A DNA stretch of 64,000 nt from a bacterium (GTDB lineage Bacteria > Actinomycetota > Thermoleophilia > Solirubrobacterales > Solirubrobacteraceae), in contig JAJPKQ010000012.1 in the NCBI GenBank assembly GCA_021323635.1, positions 1 to 64,000 of the forward strand, read 5' to 3'. Each line of letters starts with the position of its first letter. Position 1 is the stretch's first letter. This document shows positions 46,284-54,487 of the stretch, piece after piece. The notes beneath the pieces are model-generated. The model saw nothing but the letters and a program-made list of their open reading frames with translations, had not been told where the DNA came from and ran no database searches. The translations under genes were made by a program, and so were the position numbers.

Positions 46284-48764
46284 ATGGACGCTGAGATCGG
46301 ACGCTTGCCTGTAGACGCTCTGGCCACGCCGGAGCGCGCGCTGGCGCGCGCGGCTGCCGATGGCACCCCAAGCGCAGATCACGACGCGACGCTCGCAGCG
46401 AGCGGCGCCGGCAGCGCAACGGCGAGCACCACTCCGCCGGCGAACGCGATTCGCCGCCGTGGCGAGCTCAACGCCTTCGAGGCGGGGTTGCTCGAAGACC
46501 TCTTTGCGATCGTTGCCGAGCACGCCGCGGAAGGCTCTGAGGGGGCCCCTGAGATCAACCGCGCCCGCGTCGAAGATGCCTTCATCTTCGCCTGCGAGCA
46601 CCACGCCGATCAGCGCCGGCGATCGGGCGAGGACTTCATCGTCCACCCTGCCGGCGTCGCGCGCATCTGCGCGGGCCTGCGGCTGGACACCGAGTCGCTG
46701 TGCGCCGCGCTGCTGCACGACACCGTCGAGGACACGAGCGCCTCGCTGCAGGAGGTCCGCGCGCGCTTCGGCGAGGACATCGCGACGATCGTCGACGGCG
46801 TCACGAAGCTCACCGGCCTCACCTTCCAGTCCCGCGACGAGGCGCAGGCGGAGAACTACCGCAAGATGCTGGTCGCGATGGCCGCGGACGTCCGCGTCAT
46901 CTTCATCAAGCTCGCCGACCGCTTGCACAACATGCGCACGATCGGCGCCCTGCCCAAGCAGAAGCAGATGGAAAAGGCGCGCGAGACGCTTGACATCTTC
47001 GCGCCGCTGGCGCACCGGCTGGGCATCCACGCGATCAAGTGGGAGCTCGAGGATCTCTCCTTCGGCGTGCTGCAGCCACGTCGCTATCAGGAGATCAAGG
47101 AGCTGGTCGCCCAGCAGCGGGCGGAGCGCGAGCGCTACGTCAGCGAAGCCGGTCAGCAGCTGGCGCACGCGCTGCGGGAGATCGGCATCGAGGCGGAGAT
47201 CTCAGGGCGCGCGAAGCACTTCTACTCGATCTACTCCAAGATGACCAAGAAGGGGCGCGAGTTCAACGAGATCTACGACCTCACGGCGATGCGCGTGATC
47301 GTGGGCTCGGTCAACGACTGCTATGGCGCCGTGGGGGTCATCCACTCGCTCTGGAAGCCCCTGCCCGGGCGCTTCAAGGACTTCATCGCGATGCCCAAGT
47401 TCAACATGTACCAGTCGCTGCACACGACCGTCATCGGCCCTCAGGGGCAGCCGCTGGAGATCCAGATTCGTACGCAGGAGATGCACGCGATGGCGGAGTT
47501 CGGGATCGCCGCCCACTGGATCTACAAGCAGGGCGAGCGGCGCGCGCAGAAGGCCACGGCGACGCCGGCGAAGGGGGGCGATGGGGCCCTCCAGGGTGGG
47601 GCGCGCGCGGAGCGCCGGCAGGCTGCCACGCGCGATCGCCCGGGCTGGATGGACTCGGTGCTCGACTGGCAGCGCGAGCTGACGGACCCGCGCGAGTTCA
47701 TGGAGCGCCTGCGCGTCGGCCTCTTCGAGGACGAGGTCTATGTCTTCACGCCCAAGGGCGACGTGAAGGCGCTTGCGGCCGGCGCGACGCCGCTCGACTT
47801 CGCCTACGAGGTGCACACTGAAATCGGCCACCGCTGCGTCGGGGCGCGCGTCAACGGCAAGATCGTGCCGCTCCACTACGAGCTGCGCAGCGGCGACATC
47901 GTCGAGATCCTCACCGCCAAGCGCGAGCGGGGCCCCTCGCGCGACTGGCTGGCGGTCGCCAAGACCACGCGAGCGCGCAAGAAGATCGCCCAGTGGTTCC
48001 GCGCCGAGTCGCGCCAGGACACCGAGCACCAGGGCCGTGAGCTGCTTCAGGAGCACCTGCGCAAGCAGGGGCTTCCCGCGCAACGGCTCACCGGCTCGCC
48101 GCTGCTTGCGGACGTCATCCGCGAGATGGGCTATCGCAAGGCGGAGGACTTCTACATGGCCCTCGGCTCGGCGAAGGTCTCGCCAAAGATCGCGGTCAAC
48201 AAGGTCATCCAGCGGCTCAAGCGCGGCGAGTCCGCCGAGGGCAACGTGCCAGCGCCCACCCAGCTGCTGCGCTCCGGCACGCCGCGGCGACGGGCGACGC
48301 GCCCCTCGGGGCAGTACGGGATCCGCGTGCAGGGCGTCGAGGATGTGATGCTGAGGATGGGCAAGTGCTGCCGCCCGGTTCCCGGCGATGCGATCGTCGG
48401 CTACATCTCGCTCGGCCGGGGGATCACGATCCACCGCGAGGATTGCCCGAACGTCAACGTGCTGCGCCGCAGCCCGGAGCGCTTCACGCCGGTCGCCTGG
48501 GAAGGCGACCAGTCGGCGGCGCTGGTGGTCGAGATCCAGGTCGACGCCTGGGATCGCCACCGCCTGCTCGAGGACCTCTCGCGGGTCTTCTCGGAGTCGG
48601 GCGCGAACATCGTCGAGGCACGCTGTCTCTCGCGTCCGCCGATGGTCAAGAACCGCTTCGTGGTCGAAGTCGCGGACACGCAGACGCTCAAGGGCGCAAT
48701 CACGCGCCTGCGCAACACCGACTCGGTCTTCGACGCCTACCGCGTGACCCCCGGCGTGGCGTGA
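46284..48764 (+). CDS. rel: Bifunctional (p)ppGpp synthetase/hydrolase Rel
   Basis: Controls the stringent response by making and degrading (p)ppGpp. It is 826 aa. The HD hydrolase domain (about 95-250) contains LLHDTVEDT and DRLHNMRT, so hydrolysis should work. The synthetase domain (about 290-420) has KHFYSIYSKM, EIYDLTAMRVIV and GRFKDFIAMPK, with the RxKD form typical of bifunctional enzymes. TGS (about 490-550, VYVFTPKGDVKAL) and a C-terminal ACT domain follow. The first 60 residues are a low-complexity leader. A TACTCT hexamer lies 7 nt upstream (46271-46276). Confidence 0.97.
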   Translation: MDAEIGRLPVDALATPERALARAAADGTPSADHDATLAASGAGSATASTTPPANAIRRRGELNAFEAGLLEDLFAIVAEHAAEGSEGAPEINRARVEDAFIFACEHHADQRRRSGEDFIVHPAGVARICAGLRLDTESLCAALLHDTVEDTSASLQEVRARFGEDIATIVDGVTKLTGLTFQSRDEAQAENYRKMLVAMAADVRVIFIKLADRLHNMRTIGALPKQKQMEKARETLDIFAPLAHRLGIHAIKWELEDLSFGVLQPRRYQEIKELVAQQRAERERYVSEAGQQLAHALREIGIEAEISGRAKHFYSIYSKMTKKGREFNEIYDLTAMRVIVGSVNDCYGAVGVIHSLWKPLPGRFKDFIAMPKFNMYQSLHTTVIGPQGQPLEIQIRTQEMHAMAEFGIAAHWIYKQGERRAQKATATPAKGGDGALQGGARAERRQAATRDRPGWMDSVLDWQRELTDPREFMERLRVGLFEDEVYVFTPKGDVKALAAGATPLDFAYEVHTEIGHRCVGARVNGKIVPLHYELRSGDIVEILTAKRERGPSRDWLAVAKTTRARKKIAQWFRAESRQDTEHQGRELLQEHLRKQGLPAQRLTGSPLLADVIREMGYRKAEDFYMALGSAKVSPKIAVNKVIQRLKRGESAEGNVPAPTQLLRSGTPRRRATRPSGQYGIRVQGVEDVMLRMGKCCRPVPGDAIVGYISLGRGITIHREDCPNVNVLRRSPERFTPVAWEGDQSAALVVEIQVDAWDRHRLLEDLSRVFSESGANIVEARCLSRPPMVKNRFVVEVADTQTLKGAITRLRNTDSVFDAYRVTPGVA

Positions 48765-48800
48765 GCATCGGCTGCGCCGCGCGGCAAGCTAGGTGACACG

Positions 48801-48838
48801 CCCAAAGACCTTCCGAACGCGTTCGGGAGGTCTTTGGG
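48801..48838. terminator. Bidirectional terminator hairpin
   Basis: An 18-bp stem (CCCAAAGACC...GGTCTTTGGG plus inner CCGAAC/GTTCGG, one G-U) with a two-base loop G48819-C48820. It lies between the convergent ends of rel and the diacylglycerol-kinase-like gene, with an A-rich left arm and T-rich right arm. It can serve both strands, although the run of T is interrupted by GGG. Confidence 0.8.
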
Positions 48839-48846
48839 CACAACAG

Positions 48847-49785
48847 CTAGGTCAGCACGGCAAGCGCGCCCGGGGTGACCGAGAGATCGATGCGCGCAAA
48901 GCGACCGATGAAGTCGCCGTCGACGTGCGCGGGCAGCGGCACGCCCTCCGCGCTCTCGATGGTGAGCGTTGCGATGTCGCCGAAGGCGGCGACGCGCGGG
49001 TGGCGGGCGACCTCCGCGCTCGGCAGCAGGGCGCGAAGCGCAAGCGAGGGCACGTCGCGCAGGCGCGCGGCGCGCAGTACGCAGCCGGCGAGCGTGCCCG
49101 AGCGCAGGCTGCCTCCGGGCGCGAGCGCGACCGGCAGGCGGCGGAAGTAGGTGTAGGGGCTGCCGTTCTGGATGATCGTGGTCACGCCCTCCAGCGCCGG
49201 TCCCAGTGGTTGGTGGTCCCTGCGCAGCTGGACGCGCATGCGTGGGGCGCCTGAGCGATACTCGCGATACAGCGTTGCAAGCGCGGCTGCGGTGTAGAAC
49301 CACGGCCCGAAGCGAGCCTTCAGGTCGGGGCGGGCATCGACGCGGCGTGTGACCGCGGCATCGATGCCGAGGCCGGCCGCAAAGGTGAAGCGCCGCTCCC
49401 CGATCGCGCCCAGGTCGATCCGCTCGCGGCGGCCGCGCGCCTCGGCGAAGTGCGCAGCAGCGGCATCTGCGCGACCGGGCAGGCCCAGCATGCGGGCGAG
49501 CACGTTTGCCTGCCCGGCCGGGAGCAGCGCAAGCGCACAGTCGCTGCCGCCCTCATCGGCGATGCCGTTGGCGATCTCGTTGGCGGTGCCATCGCCGCCG
49601 AGCGCGCCCAGGACGCGATAGCCCTCGGCCGTCGCTGTGGCTGCAAGCTCGCGTGCGTGGCCAGGCGCCTCGGTGCGCACATGCTCGACCACGAAGCCTG
49701 CAGCCAGCGCCCGCAGCACACGCTCGCGCAGACGGGCGTCCACGCCGGTGGCGTGCGGGTTATCGATCATGAGCAGGCGCTCCAT
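48847..49785 (-). CDS. Diacylglycerol/sphingosine kinase-family lipid kinase
   Basis: A 312-aa lipid kinase of the DAGK catalytic family. The N-terminal nucleotide-binding domain has LLMIDNPHATG and the signature GALGGDGTANEIANGI at about 80-95, and LPAGQANVLARML follows. The C-terminal beta-sandwich has FAAGLGIDAAVTRRVDARPDLKARFG pattern and NGSPYTYFRRLPVALAPGG. It phosphorylates a lipid alcohol; candidates are diacylglycerol or an isoprenoid/lipid head group. The start ATG at 49785 is divergent from the riboswitch-controlled operon. Confidence 0.9.
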   Translation of the reverse strand: MERLLMIDNPHATGVDARLRERVLRALAAGFVVEHVRTEAPGHARELAATATAEGYRVLGALGGDGTANEIANGIADEGGSDCALALLPAGQANVLARMLGLPGRADAAAAHFAEARGRRERIDLGAIGERRFTFAAGLGIDAAVTRRVDARPDLKARFGPWFYTAAALATLYREYRSGAPRMRVQLRRDHQPLGPALEGVTTIIQNGSPYTYFRRLPVALAPGGSLRSGTLAGCVLRAARLRDVPSLALRALLPSAEVARHPRVAAFGDIATLTIESAEGVPLPAHVDGDFIGRFARIDLSVTPGALAVLT

Positions 49786-49868
49786 GCAGCCGCCTACACC
49801 GCCGTGCGCAGCGCGTTACCGCAGCGGCAGAGATATGGCGCGCGCAGCGCTCCGCGTCCGTCGGCTGC

Positions 49869-49874
49869 TACAAT
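49869..49874 (+). promoter_or_regulatory. -10-like hexamer for the SAM riboswitch transcript
   Basis: TACAAT (49869-49874) lies 22 nt upstream of the first paired base of the riboswitch P1 helix. No clear -35 box is seen 16-18 nt further upstream. A transcript starting near 49881 would include the whole riboswitch. Confidence 0.4.
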
Positions 49875-49896
49875 GCCCCGCCAGGAACATAGCTGG

Positions 49897-49983
49897 ACAC
49901 ATCCAGAGGGGTGGAGGGACTGGCCCGACGAAGCCCCGGCAACCACCGCAGTGCGGGAAGGTGCCAATTCCAGAGAGATGTGT
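49897..49983 (+). ncRNA. SAM-I (S-box) riboswitch
   Basis: The core shows the S-box consensus: AGAGGGGTGGAGGGACTGGC, then CGACGAAGCCCCGGCAACC, and GGTGCCAATTCC at about 49960-49971. P1 is formed by ACACATC (49897-49903) with GATGTGT (49977-49983). Downstream, TGTGGCG (49981-49987) can pair with CGCCACA (50001-50007), which competes with P1. CTTCGCC (49998-50004) can pair with GGCGAAG (50018-50024) close to the ribosome-binding site. No run of T follows, so control of translation seems likelier than termination. It precedes a threonine-synthase-like gene, an unusual target. Confidence 0.93.
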
Positions 49984-50038
49984 GGCGGGCCTCAGATCTT
50001 CGCCACACGGTACAACCGGCGAAGAGCAAAGGAACCCG

Positions 50039-51301
50039 ATGGCTGTCACGAACCTGAGATGCAGAGAGTGCGGTGCAACCTATCCGCTCGATGCGCGCTA
50101 CGCGTGCGAGCGCTGCTTCGGCCCGCTTGAGGCCGTCTACGACCACTCCCACCTCGCCGGCGGGGACGTCGCTGAGCTGCGGCGGCGGATCCAGGCCGGC
50201 CCGCAGAACATCTGGCGCTATGCCGACTTCCTGCCGCTTGCCGAAGGCCCACCCGGCCCCTCGGCGCGGCTGGCCTCGCGCGTCGGGCTGCCGGCCGGCT
50301 GCACGCCGCTGATCAGGGCCGACCGCCTGGCCGGCGAGCTTGGGCTGCGCGAGGTGTGGGTAAAGAACGACGCCGCCAACCCGACCCACTCCTTCAAGGA
50401 CCGGGTCGTCTCCGTTGCGGCGGCACGCGCCCGGGAGCTCGGCTATCAGGTGCTGGCATGCGCCTCCACGGGCAATCTGGCGGGCGCGGTCGCAGCCTAC
50501 GGCGCCGCGCTGGGGATGGAGACCTACGTCTTCATCCCGGCCGACCTTGAGGAGCAGAAGGTGCTTGCCGCCGGCGTCTGCGGCACCAACCTGATCGCGG
50601 TCAAGGGCAGCTACGACGACGTCAACCGTCTCTGCGCCGAGCTCTCCGGAGAGCGCGACTGGGCGTTCGTGAACGTCAACCTGCGCCCCTACTACGCCGA
50701 GGGCTCCAAGACGCTCGCCTACGAGATCGCCGAGCAGCTGGGCTTCGAGCTGCCCGACCGCTGCGTGGTCCCGATCGCATCCGGGTCGCTGTTCACGAAG
50801 CTGGCGAAGGGCTTCTCGGAGTGGCGGCAGCTGCAGCTGGTGAGCGGGAGCGAGCCGATCATGAGCGGCGCCCAGGCTGAGGGCTGCGCGCCGGTGGCAA
50901 CCGCGTTTGCGGCCGGGCAGGAGTTCTGCACGCCGGTGAAGCCGAACACGATCGCCAAGTCGCTGGCGATCGGCGATCCGGCAGACGGCCCTTATGCGCT
51001 TGAGCTTGCGCGCGCCAGCGGCGGCCAGGTCGAGGCGGTCAGCGACGAGGAGATCGTCGCGGGGATCTCGCTGCTCGCGAGGACCACGGGCATCTTCACC
51101 GAGACCGCGGGCGGCGTCGCGACCGCGGTGTTGGCGAAGCTCGCCAGAAGCGGCGCGATCGATCGCGACGAGCGCGTGGTGCTGCTGATCACCGGCGATG
51201 GCCTGAAGACGCTGGAGGCTGCGCGCGACACCTTCAGCGCGGTAGCGATCGAGCCGAGCGTGCAAGCGCTCGATCGCGCCCTGGCGGCAGGGGTGGCGTG
51301 A
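50039..51301 (+). CDS. thrC: Threonine synthase-like PLP enzyme, SAM-riboswitch controlled
   Basis: Fold-type II PLP enzyme, 420 aa. An N-terminal zinc ribbon (C8, C11, C23, C26) precedes the catalytic domain; the PLP lysine is K120 in THSFKDR. The phosphate-binding loop is ASTGNLAGAVAAYG, then VKGSYDDVNRLC and YYAEGSKTLAYEIAEQLG are ThrC-like. The classical reaction converts O-phosphohomoserine to threonine. The SAM-I riboswitch upstream and the CysO-like gene downstream (starting 2 bp after the stop) suggest a role in sulfur amino-acid synthesis instead, such as replacing the phosphate of phosphohomoserine with a carrier-bound sulfide. The start ATG at 50039 has AAAGGA 5-6 nt upstream. Confidence 0.9.
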   Translation: MAVTNLRCRECGATYPLDARYACERCFGPLEAVYDHSHLAGGDVAELRRRIQAGPQNIWRYADFLPLAEGPPGPSARLASRVGLPAGCTPLIRADRLAGELGLREVWVKNDAANPTHSFKDRVVSVAAARARELGYQVLACASTGNLAGAVAAYGAALGMETYVFIPADLEEQKVLAAGVCGTNLIAVKGSYDDVNRLCAELSGERDWAFVNVNLRPYYAEGSKTLAYEIAEQLGFELPDRCVVPIASGSLFTKLAKGFSEWRQLQLVSGSEPIMSGAQAEGCAPVATAFAAGQEFCTPVKPNTIAKSLAIGDPADGPYALELARASGGQVEAVSDEEIVAGISLLARTTGIFTETAGGVATAVLAKLARSGAIDRDERVVLLITGDGLKTLEAARDTFSAVAIEPSVQALDRALAAGVA

Positions 51302-51303
51302 GG

Positions 51304-51579
51304 ATGGCGGTGACGGTCAAGCTGCCCGTGCAGCTGCGCCCGGCGGCCGGAGGCGCCGCGGAGGCAAAGGTGCAGGGTGCGACGGTGGGGGAGGCGCTTG
51401 AGAGCCTCTTTGCCGCCCATCCTGAGCTGCGCGAGCGGATCGCCGACGGCGATGGCAGCCTGCGGCGCTTCGTCAACGTCTACGTCGGCGGCGAAGACAT
51501 CCGCTACCTGGAGGGCACGAGCACGCCGATCGCAGACGGGGCGGAGCTTACGATCCTGCCCGCGGTGGCGGGCGGCTGA
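51304..51579 (+). CDS. Ubiquitin-like sulfur carrier (MoaD/ThiS superfamily, CysO-like)
   Basis: A 91-aa beta-grasp protein ending in the di-glycine tail AVAGG, which would be adenylated and turned into a thiocarboxylate. The length, the strand TVKLPVQLRP, the motif RRFVNVYVGGEDIRYL and the ending ELTILPAVAGG closely match mycobacterial CysO, which works with CysM and the Mec+ protease in cysteine synthesis. Here the partner is the ThrC-like enzyme immediately upstream and both are behind a SAM riboswitch. No E1-like or Mec+ gene is in the window. Confidence 0.9.
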   Translation: MAVTVKLPVQLRPAAGGAAEAKVQGATVGEALESLFAAHPELRERIADGDGSLRRFVNVYVGGEDIRYLEGTSTPIADGAELTILPAVAGG

Positions 51580-51666
51580 GCCCCCGCGGCGCCTCCCCGG
51601 GCAGCCGCCGGCGCCCGGCGTCCCAGCGACCGCGCTGGCGCCGATCTCCGGCGCGGGCGCTCAGCC

Positions 51667-52071
51667 TCACGCGCTGCTGAGCACCGCTGTGCAGTGCGGG
51701 CAGCGCCTTGCCGCTGCGGGGATGGCGCTCGTGCACTCGGGGCATTCCTTGGTGTCGGGATCCTCCTTGGCGCGACGCGCGATCAGCGCGTTGATCGGCG
51801 CCACGACGAGGAAGAAGACCGCCGCGGCGATCGCGATGAACGTGATCAGGGCGTTGATGAAGTCGCCGTACAGGAAGTGGCTGCCGTGAACTGTGAAGGT
51901 CAGGGCCTCAAAGCTCGGCTTGCCGATGATCGCCGCGATCAGCGGCGTGAGAAAATCGGCAACCAGCGCCTTGACGAGCGCGGCGAACGCCGTGCCGACC
52001 ACGACCGCGACGGCCAGATCGACGACGTTTCCCCGCAGCAGGAATCGCTTGAACTCAGAGATCAGCTTCAT
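51667..52071 (-). CDS. mscL: Large-conductance mechanosensitive channel MscL
   Basis: Homopentameric channel that opens under osmotic down-shock. It is 134 aa: the N-terminal helix ISEFKRFLLRGNVVDLAVAV pattern, TM1 with the Gly/Ala face, a periplasmic loop, TM2 (about 66-92, NALITFIAIAAAVFFLVV) and a cytoplasmic tail. The tail holds a zinc-ribbon-like pair CPEC...CPHC at about 110-127, seen in other actinobacterial MscL proteins. A GGGAG ribosome-binding site is just upstream of the ATG. Monocistronic by spacing. Confidence 0.96.
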   Translation of the reverse strand: MKLISEFKRFLLRGNVVDLAVAVVVGTAFAALVKALVADFLTPLIAAIIGKPSFEALTFTVHGSHFLYGDFINALITFIAIAAAVFFLVVAPINALIARRAKEDPDTKECPECTSAIPAAARRCPHCTAVLSSA

Positions 52072-52188
52072 TGCCCGTGCTCCCTTTCTGTGCGCGTTGA
52101 CGGCATGCGGGCCTACCGCATGGCGCAGGCCAGTCTACGCCCGAGCACGGCGGCCGGCGGGGAGGCCGCGGTGATCGGCGCCGGCCGG

Positions 52189-52833
52189 TCAGCCCTGCGC
52201 GCGCAGGTAGCCCTCGATCAGCGCCCTCAGCTCCTGGAGCGCGCGCTTGCGCTCCGCGCTGGAGAGGGCACGGGTGCTGTAGACGAGCCCGCGGCAGGCA
52301 AGCTCGATCGTTGCGGCAAGCTCGCTTGGGTCACCCGGGCGGATCGAGCCCTCCTGCTGCCCGCGCGCGATCTCTGACGCCAGCTGCTCGCGCGCGATCT
52401 CCTGGAAGTGCCCGGTGCGTGCGGTGGTGTATGGCAGCAGCAGCTCGGGCTCGAGCTCGAGCAGCCGCAGCAGCAGTGGATCCTCGCTCAGCAGCTCGAC
52501 CGTTCGCACGACCAGCGTCACAGCACGCTGCAGGCTGTCGGGCGCCTGCTGCGCCTCGTTGCCTGCGCCCATCAGCAGGCCCGTGAACTGGCGCGTCATC
52601 AGCGCCCTGATCAGCCCCTTGCCGTCGCGGTAGCGGCGGTAGACGGTCATTCTGCTGAGCCCGGCGCGCTTTGCGACCTCGGAGACGGTCGCCTTGCTGA
52701 GGCCGAAGTCGAGGATCGTGGCGTAGGTTGCGTCAAGCAGCGGGTCGCCGGGGCCGCCGCCGGGCTGCGCGGGCTCTGGCGCTGCGCGCTGTAGCGGCTG
52801 ACCCGCTTCGGTGGCGCTGATATTAAGTGACAT
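52189..52833 (-). CDS. TetR-family regulator, divergent from the flavoprotein/glpD operon
   Basis: A 214-aa TetR regulator: HTH at about 45-85 (TILDFGLSKATVSEVAKRAG, SRMTVYRRYRDGKGLIRAL) and a helical ligand-binding domain after it. The N-terminal 35 residues are Pro/Gly-rich. Divergent from the FAD-oxidase and glpD genes with 40 bp between starts, so it most likely controls them. The same trio (TetR, flavoprotein, GlpD) is known in Mycobacterium. No strong palindrome is seen in the short gap; only TATC-G-GATA at 52849-52857. Confidence 0.87.
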   Translation of the reverse strand: MSLNISATEAGQPLQRAAPEPAQPGGGPGDPLLDATYATILDFGLSKATVSEVAKRAGLSRMTVYRRYRDGKGLIRALMTRQFTGLLMGAGNEAQQAPDSLQRAVTLVVRTVELLSEDPLLLRLLELEPELLLPYTTARTGHFQEIAREQLASEIARGQQEGSIRPGDPSELAATIELACRGLVYSTRALSSAERKRALQELRALIEGYLRAQG

Positions 52834-52873
52834 TGTTTGTTGATGTGTATCGGATAGTGGTAGCCTCAAAGCT

Positions 52874-54487
52874 GTGCAGCGGCTCGCCGCAGACGCCGAT
52901 CGCCTCCCGCCCTACCGCTGGGGAGCGCTCGAGGATGCAATCACATTGCCGCAGGCGACATTAGCGCTTCTGCGCCGCCTTCTGGGCCGCGGAGAGCGCC
53001 TGCCGCCGCCGCTCCCCGTCGCTGCGGCTGCGATCTCGGAGGAGGCGCTTGCCGGGGGGGCGCTCGAGGCGCTGCGCGCCGCGCTCGGCAAGGAGGGAGT
53101 CGACTGCGACCCTGCCAGCCGTCTTGCGCACGCACGCGGCATGTCAAGCGAGGATCTGCTGCTCGCGCGCTATGGCGCTGCGGTAGATGCTCCCGACGCG
53201 GTGCTTGCGCCGCGCAGCCACGAGCAGGTGCTGAGCGTGCTCTCGCTCTGCGCGCAGGAGCGCATCGCGGTTGTCCCCAGCGGCGGGCGCACCTCGGTGG
53301 TGGGCGCTCTGGCGGCGAGGAGGGCGGGCTTCAGCGGCCTGATCGCGCTTGACCTGCGCGCGATGGACGCGCTGCTCCAGATCGATGAGCAAAGCGCCAG
53401 CGCGACCTTCGAGCCTGGCGTGGTCGGTGCCGCCGCGGAGGCGGCGCTGGGGAGGCGCGGCTACACGCTCGGGCACTTCCCGCAGTCTCTTGCGCGCGCG
53501 ACGATCGGCGGCTTCGCGGCGACGCGCTCAGCAGGCCAGGCCTCGACCGGCTACGGCCGCTTCGATCAGAACGTGCTTTCGCTGCGCATCGCCACGCCGC
53601 GCGGGGAGCTTGCGATCGGCCGTGCCCCGCGCTCCTCCGCAGGCCCCGACCTGCGCGAGCTCTTCCTGGGCTCGGAAGGCGCGCTCGGCGTGATCACCGC
53701 GGTGCGGCTGGGGGTGCGCCGCGCCCCAGCGCAGGAGCGCTACGAGGGCTACCTGCTGCCGGACTTCGACACCGGGCTTGAGCTCGCGCGCGAGCTCTCC
53801 CAGAGCGGCGCGCCGCCGATGCTGGTGCGCGTGTCCGATCAGCTCGAGACGCTTGCCGGCAGCGGACCGCTGCCGGGCACGGAGGTGCATGGTGGGGGCG
53901 GGTCGCTTGCGATCATCGGCCATGCTGGCGACCGGGCGCAGGTGCGCGCGGGCGCGGCGGCGGCCGCGAAGCTGACGCAGACCCTGGGCGGGCGCGCGCT
54001 GCCGGGGGCGGGCGAGCGCTGGCGGGCCGAGCGCTACATGGCGCCGCACCTGCGCGATGCGCTCCTTGACGCCGGCTACTTTGCCGAGACGCTCGAGACC
54101 GCCGCCTTCTGGTCGGATCTGGCGGGGCCCGAGGGCCTCTACGAGCGTGTGCGCAGCGCGCTCGTAGAGGCGCTCACGCAGGGGGGCGCCCGCGCGCTGG
54201 TCATGTGCCACGTCTCGCATCTGTACCCGGCGGGCGCCTCCCTCTACTTCACAGCCATCTGCAGGGTGGAGGAGGGGACGCTGCAGCGCTGGCAGGCCGC
54301 CAGGCGGGCCGCGGGCGCAGCGATCGCTGCGGTAGGCGGGACGATCAGCCACCACCACGGCATCGGCACCTACCATCGCGCCGCTCTCGCGGATGAGATC
54401 GGCCCCCTTGGCGTGCAGCTGCTGCGGGCGATGAAGTCTTCGCTTGACCCGCAGGGCATCATGAGCCCGGGGGTCCTGATCCCTTGA
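52874..54487 (+). CDS. FAD-binding oxidoreductase, alkylglycerone-phosphate synthase-like
   Basis: A 537-aa flavoprotein with a FAD_binding_4 domain (about 100-280: PSGGRTSVVG at about 136-145, GHFPQSLARATIGGFAATRSAG) and the C-terminal cap and HHHGIGTYHR motif of the alkyldihydroxyacetonephosphate synthase/ D-lactate dehydrogenase group. Paired with GlpD, it may act in glycerol-ether or glycerol-phosphate lipid metabolism. The GTG at 52874 is 7 nt after TAGCCT (52861-52866). The stop overlaps the glpD start (TTGA). Confidence 0.88.
   Translation: MQRLAADADRLPPYRWGALEDAITLPQATLALLRRLLGRGERLPPPLPVAAAAISEEALAGGALEALRAALGKEGVDCDPASRLAHARGMSSEDLLLARYGAAVDAPDAVLAPRSHEQVLSVLSLCAQERIAVVPSGGRTSVVGALAARRAGFSGLIALDLRAMDALLQIDEQSASATFEPGVVGAAAEAALGRRGYTLGHFPQSLARATIGGFAATRSAGQASTGYGRFDQNVLSLRIATPRGELAIGRAPRSSAGPDLRELFLGSEGALGVITAVRLGVRRAPAQERYEGYLLPDFDTGLELARELSQSGAPPMLVRVSDQLETLAGSGPLPGTEVHGGGGSLAIIGHAGDRAQVRAGAAAAAKLTQTLGGRALPGAGERWRAERYMAPHLRDALLDAGYFAETLETAAFWSDLAGPEGLYERVRSALVEALTQGGARALVMCHVSHLYPAGASLYFTAICRVEEGTLQRWQAARRAAGAAIAAVGGTISHHHGIGTYHRAALADEIGPLGVQLLRAMKSSLDPQGIMSPGVLIP

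Noticed and set aside
43709-46366. An 885-codon minus-strand open frame opposite secDF tail and recJ
   Set aside because: Low-complexity Arg/Ala-rich translation without motifs; antisense of real genes.
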